Assembly (NCBI GenBank): GCA_030681635.1
Contig: JAUXRT010000458.1
Location: 1 to 7,561, forward strand
Direction: 5' to 3'
Length of the DNA: 7,561 bases
From: Reyranella sp.
GTDB lineage: Bacteria; Pseudomonadota; Alphaproteobacteria; Reyranellales; Reyranellaceae
Part shown: positions 5,841 through 7,561 of the stretch, piece by piece
Layout: each line of letters starts with the position of its first letter
How positions within the stretch are numbered: the stretch's first letter is position 1
Position numbers and translations under genes: made by a program
Notes under the pieces: model-generated
Told to the model about the DNA's origin: nothing
Database searches by the model: none
Seen by the model: only the letters and a program-made list of their open reading frames with translations

Positions 5841-6520
5841 AGCGGCGTCCCCAGCCGGCGCTTGCGCTCGAACAGCCCGAGGCCGATCAGCCAGAAGGCG
5901 AAACGGTAGAGCGCCGACAGGGCGAGGTAGACCACGGCCACCACGACGTAGACCTCGAAGCTGCGGTAGGTGTCGGACTGCACCAGATTGGCGGTCGCGG
6001 TCAGCTCCTCGACCGAGATCTGCGAGGTGATGGACGAGGCCAGCATCAGCAGCACGAACTGGCTGGAGAGCGCGGGATAGACGCGCTCCATCGCCGGCAG
6101 CAGCACGACATGCAGGATGGTTTGCAGCCGCGTGAGGCCCAGGCAATCGGCGGCCTCGAGCTGGGTGCGCTGGATCGACTGGATGCCGGCCCGCATGATC
6201 TCGGTCGAATAGGCGCCCATGTTGACGGTAAGCGCGATCACCGCCGAGACGTCGGCGCTGAGCTTCAGCCCGAGGCTGGAGAGGCCGAAGTAGACGATGA
6301 AGATCTGGATCAGGAGCGGCGTGTTGCGGATCGCCTCGACATAGGCGCCGACCAGCCGGCGCACCACCGGCCCGCCATAGACACGCGCCAGCGCGCACAC
6401 GGTGCCGAGCGCAAAGCCCAGCGCGATCGACAGCACCGTGAGCTGGATGGTGAGCCAGGCGCCGGCCACGAAATCGGGCCAGCGGTCGGCCATGAAGGCA
6501 AAGTCGAACTTGTACGACAT
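5837..6520 (-). CDS. Amino-acid ABC importer permease, first subunit (HisQ/GlnP-like)
   Basis: A 227-residue inner-membrane permease paralogous to the next gene. It has the N-terminal WLTIQLTVLSIALGFALG helix (22-39), AIRNTPLLIQIFIVYFGL (63-80), a helix near 90-108, and the EAA loop EAADCLGLTRLQTILHVVLLPA (122-143). Its last third diverges from the usual V-K-x-T-S-L form and reads MLASSITSQISVEELTATA (159-177). Such SSI-type variants occur in many PAAT first permeases. The ATG at 6520 is 15 bases after the binding-protein stop and has only a weak ribosome site, consistent with coupled translation. The 3' end overlaps the next permease by 4 bases. Together they would pass an amino acid delivered by the periplasmic binding protein(s). 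Confidence 0.93.
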   Translation of the reverse strand: MSYKFDFAFMADRWPDFVAGAWLTIQLTVLSIALGFALGTVCALARVYGGPVVRRLVGAYVEAIRNTPLLIQIFIVYFGLSSLGLKLSADVSAVIALTVNMGAYSTEIMRAGIQSIQRTQLEAADCLGLTRLQTILHVVLLPAMERVYPALSSQFVLLMLASSITSQISVEELTATANLVQSDTYRSFEVYVVVAVVYLALSALYRFAFWLIGLGLFERKRRLGTPL

Positions 6521-6535
6521 GGCCTGGGCCGGCGG

Positions 6536-7339
6536 TTAGCCGCCGGCCTTGAGGAGCAGTGCAGGATCGATGTCGATCCCGTGATGTTGCTTGTAGATGG
6601 CGACCAGCTTGCCGTTCTGCAGGTTGGTGCGCACCCAGTTGTTGACCCAGGCGAGCAGCTTCGGCTCATCCTTGCGCAGGCCGATCGCCAGGTAGTTCGT
6701 CTGCATGGTGATCTTGGGCTCCAGCGTCCGGGCCGGGTTCTTCTTGCTGATGGCCGGCAGCAGCGACCGTGCCGTCGCGATGATGTCGACCTGGCCCGAG
6801 GCGAAGGCCAGCGCCATGGTGGCGTCGTCCTCGTAGCGCACGAGCTGCGCACCCTTGGCTTTTTGCGTGAGATCGCTGTCCTGCGTGGTGCCGCGCACGA
6901 CCGCCACCTTCTTGCCGTCGAGATCGGACAGCTGCTTGATCGTGGCCGACTTCATCCCGGCCACGACCGACGGATGGTCGGCATACGGCAGCGAGAAGTC
7001 GACCACCTTGGCGCGGTCGGGCGTGATCGACAGCGTCGAGACGACGAGGTCGGCCTTGTTGGTCTGCAGCATCGGGATGCGCGACGGCCCGGTGGTGGTC
7101 ACGATCTCGAGCGCGACGCCGAGATCCTTGGCCAGAAGGCGGGCGAGATCGACGTCGGAGCCCGCCGCCTGCATCTTGTCGTCGGTCATGCCGAACGGCG
7201 GGATCGCCAGGTCGATCGCGATCCGGATCTTTCCCGCCTTCTTGATGTCGTCGAGCGTGTCGGCGTGCGCGACAGCGCCCAATGACAGGAGGGCAAACGC
7301 TGCGCCCAGGATCAGGCGCAGCACGGAAACGGTCTTCAT
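6536..7339 (-). CDS. Periplasmic amino-acid ABC transporter solute-binding protein (SBP_bac_3)
   Basis: A complete 267-residue binding protein with a clear Sec signal peptide: K2, R8, a hydrophobic core from L9 to about V23, and a likely cleavage after AHA at residue 26. The mature protein follows the family plan: DIKKAGKIRIAIDLAIPPFG (31-50), DVDLARLLAKDLG (62-74), the hinge-side STLSITPDRAKVVDFSLPYA (101-120), GKKVAVVRGTTQDSDL (142-157) whose RGTTQD loop normally holds the ligand carboxylate, and a long C-terminal helix pair. It captures an amino acid or close analogue in the periplasm and hands it to the permeases downstream. The exact ligand is not readable. It starts 10 bases after the stop of a close paralogue, with only a weak CAGGT ribosome site. 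By ungapped comparison of the overlapping C termini, about half the residues are identical to that paralogue. Confidence 0.95.
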   Translation of the reverse strand: MKTVSVLRLILGAAFALLSLGAVAHADTLDDIKKAGKIRIAIDLAIPPFGMTDDKMQAAGSDVDLARLLAKDLGVALEIVTTTGPSRIPMLQTNKADLVVSTLSITPDRAKVVDFSLPYADHPSVVAGMKSATIKQLSDLDGKKVAVVRGTTQDSDLTQKAKGAQLVRYEDDATMALAFASGQVDIIATARSLLPAISKKNPARTLEPKITMQTNYLAIGLRKDEPKLLAWVNNWVRTNLQNGKLVAIYKQHHGIDIDPALLLKAGG

Positions 7340-7349
7340 GGCGGACCTG

Positions 7350-7561
7350 CTATTGCTTGAGGATGACTTCCGGCAGGTCGTTGCCGTGGTGCTTCTTGTA
7401 GATGGCGTTCAGCGTGCCGTCCTTGAGCTTGGCGGCGATCCACTTGTTCACCTCGGCGAGCAGGCGCGCCTCGTCCTTCTTGACGCCGACGGCGAGCTTG
7501 AAGGTGTCGAGCACGAACTTGACCTCGAGCGGGCGGGCCGGGTTCCTCTTGCCGATCGGAG
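7350..7561 (-). CDS. Second amino-acid solute-binding protein, C-terminal fragment at the window edge
   Basis: The last 69 codons of a binding protein that enters from the right edge and ends with TAG at 7352-7350. The residues KRNPARPLEVKF, LAVGVKKDEARLLAEVNKW and AIYKKHHGNDLPEVILKQ align without gaps to the corresponding end of the complete binding protein next door (KKNPARTLEPKI, LAIGLRKDEPKLLAWVNNW, AIYKQHHGIDIDPALLL). It is therefore a tandem paralogue, and the frame is open to base 7561. Its signal peptide and ligand-contact loops are outside the window. With only 10 bases to the next ATG it is very likely the promoter-proximal gene, or one of them, of the same operon. Whether it shares the permeases or binds a different ligand is unknown. 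Confidence 0.9.
   Translation of the reverse strand, partial: PIGKRNPARPLEVKFVLDTFKLAVGVKKDEARLLAEVNKWIAAKLKDGTLNAIYKKHHGNDLPEVILKQ

Noticed and set aside
5841..6398. N-terminal extension of the second permease back to 6398
   Set aside because: It covers the first permease out of frame and is Arg/Ala-rich; the GTG at 5840 gives the family length and a GTGA overlap.
6110..7285. Plus-strand open frame (about 391 codons) opposite the binding protein and permease
   Set aside because: Rich in Asp, Arg, Gly and His with no motif, and fully covered by two well-supported minus-strand genes.
1..7561. Possible CRISPR array, tRNA/rRNA, insertion sequence or phage genes
   Set aside because: No regularly spaced repeats, cloverleaf sequences, transposase or integrase motifs, or terminal inverted repeats were seen by eye on either strand.

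Overview
The window is GC-rich, gene-dense bacterial DNA from an unidentified organism. Short or overlapping gene junctions, strong G/C bias at codon third positions and an expansion of amino-acid ABC transport genes suggest an alphaproteobacterium of soil or water, for example a Rhodospirillales or Hyphomicrobiales relative. This placement is an impression from style and gene content. No rRNA, tRNA, CRISPR, insertion sequence or phage gene is visible, and no stretch over 300 bases lacks a gene.

Left block (1-1325): a type B carboxylesterase runs leftward off the window edge. It is divergent, across a 41-base spacer, from a solo family-3 solute-binding-fold protein that has no signal peptide and no adjacent transport genes.

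Middle block (1326-4482, plus strand): an 87-base spacer holding two hairpins leads into a tightly coupled trio. The genes are a type III polyketide synthase with an intact Cys-His-Asn triad, a small membrane isoprenylcysteine-methyltransferase-like protein resembling the B. subtilis BpsB/YpbQ type, and a DHA2/EmrB-type MFS exporter. Both junctions are 4-base start/stop overlaps (ATGA, then TTGA). The natural reading is a make-methylate-export cassette for an alkylpyrone- or alkylresorcinol-like lipid. The product is inferred and not proven by the sequence.

Right block (4463-7561, minus strand): a polar amino-acid ABC importer operon, read right to left, made of a partial solute-binding protein, a second paralogous solute-binding protein, two permeases and an ATPase. 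Permease and ATPase junctions overlap by 4 and 14 bases. The operon meets the polyketide operon tail to tail with a 20-base overlap of coding sequence, which contains a small inverted repeat.

The item most worth following up is the PKS-methyltransferase-exporter trio with its structured leader. The importer genes are ordinary in family. The signal-less solo binding protein and the tandem binding-protein pair are lesser curiosities.
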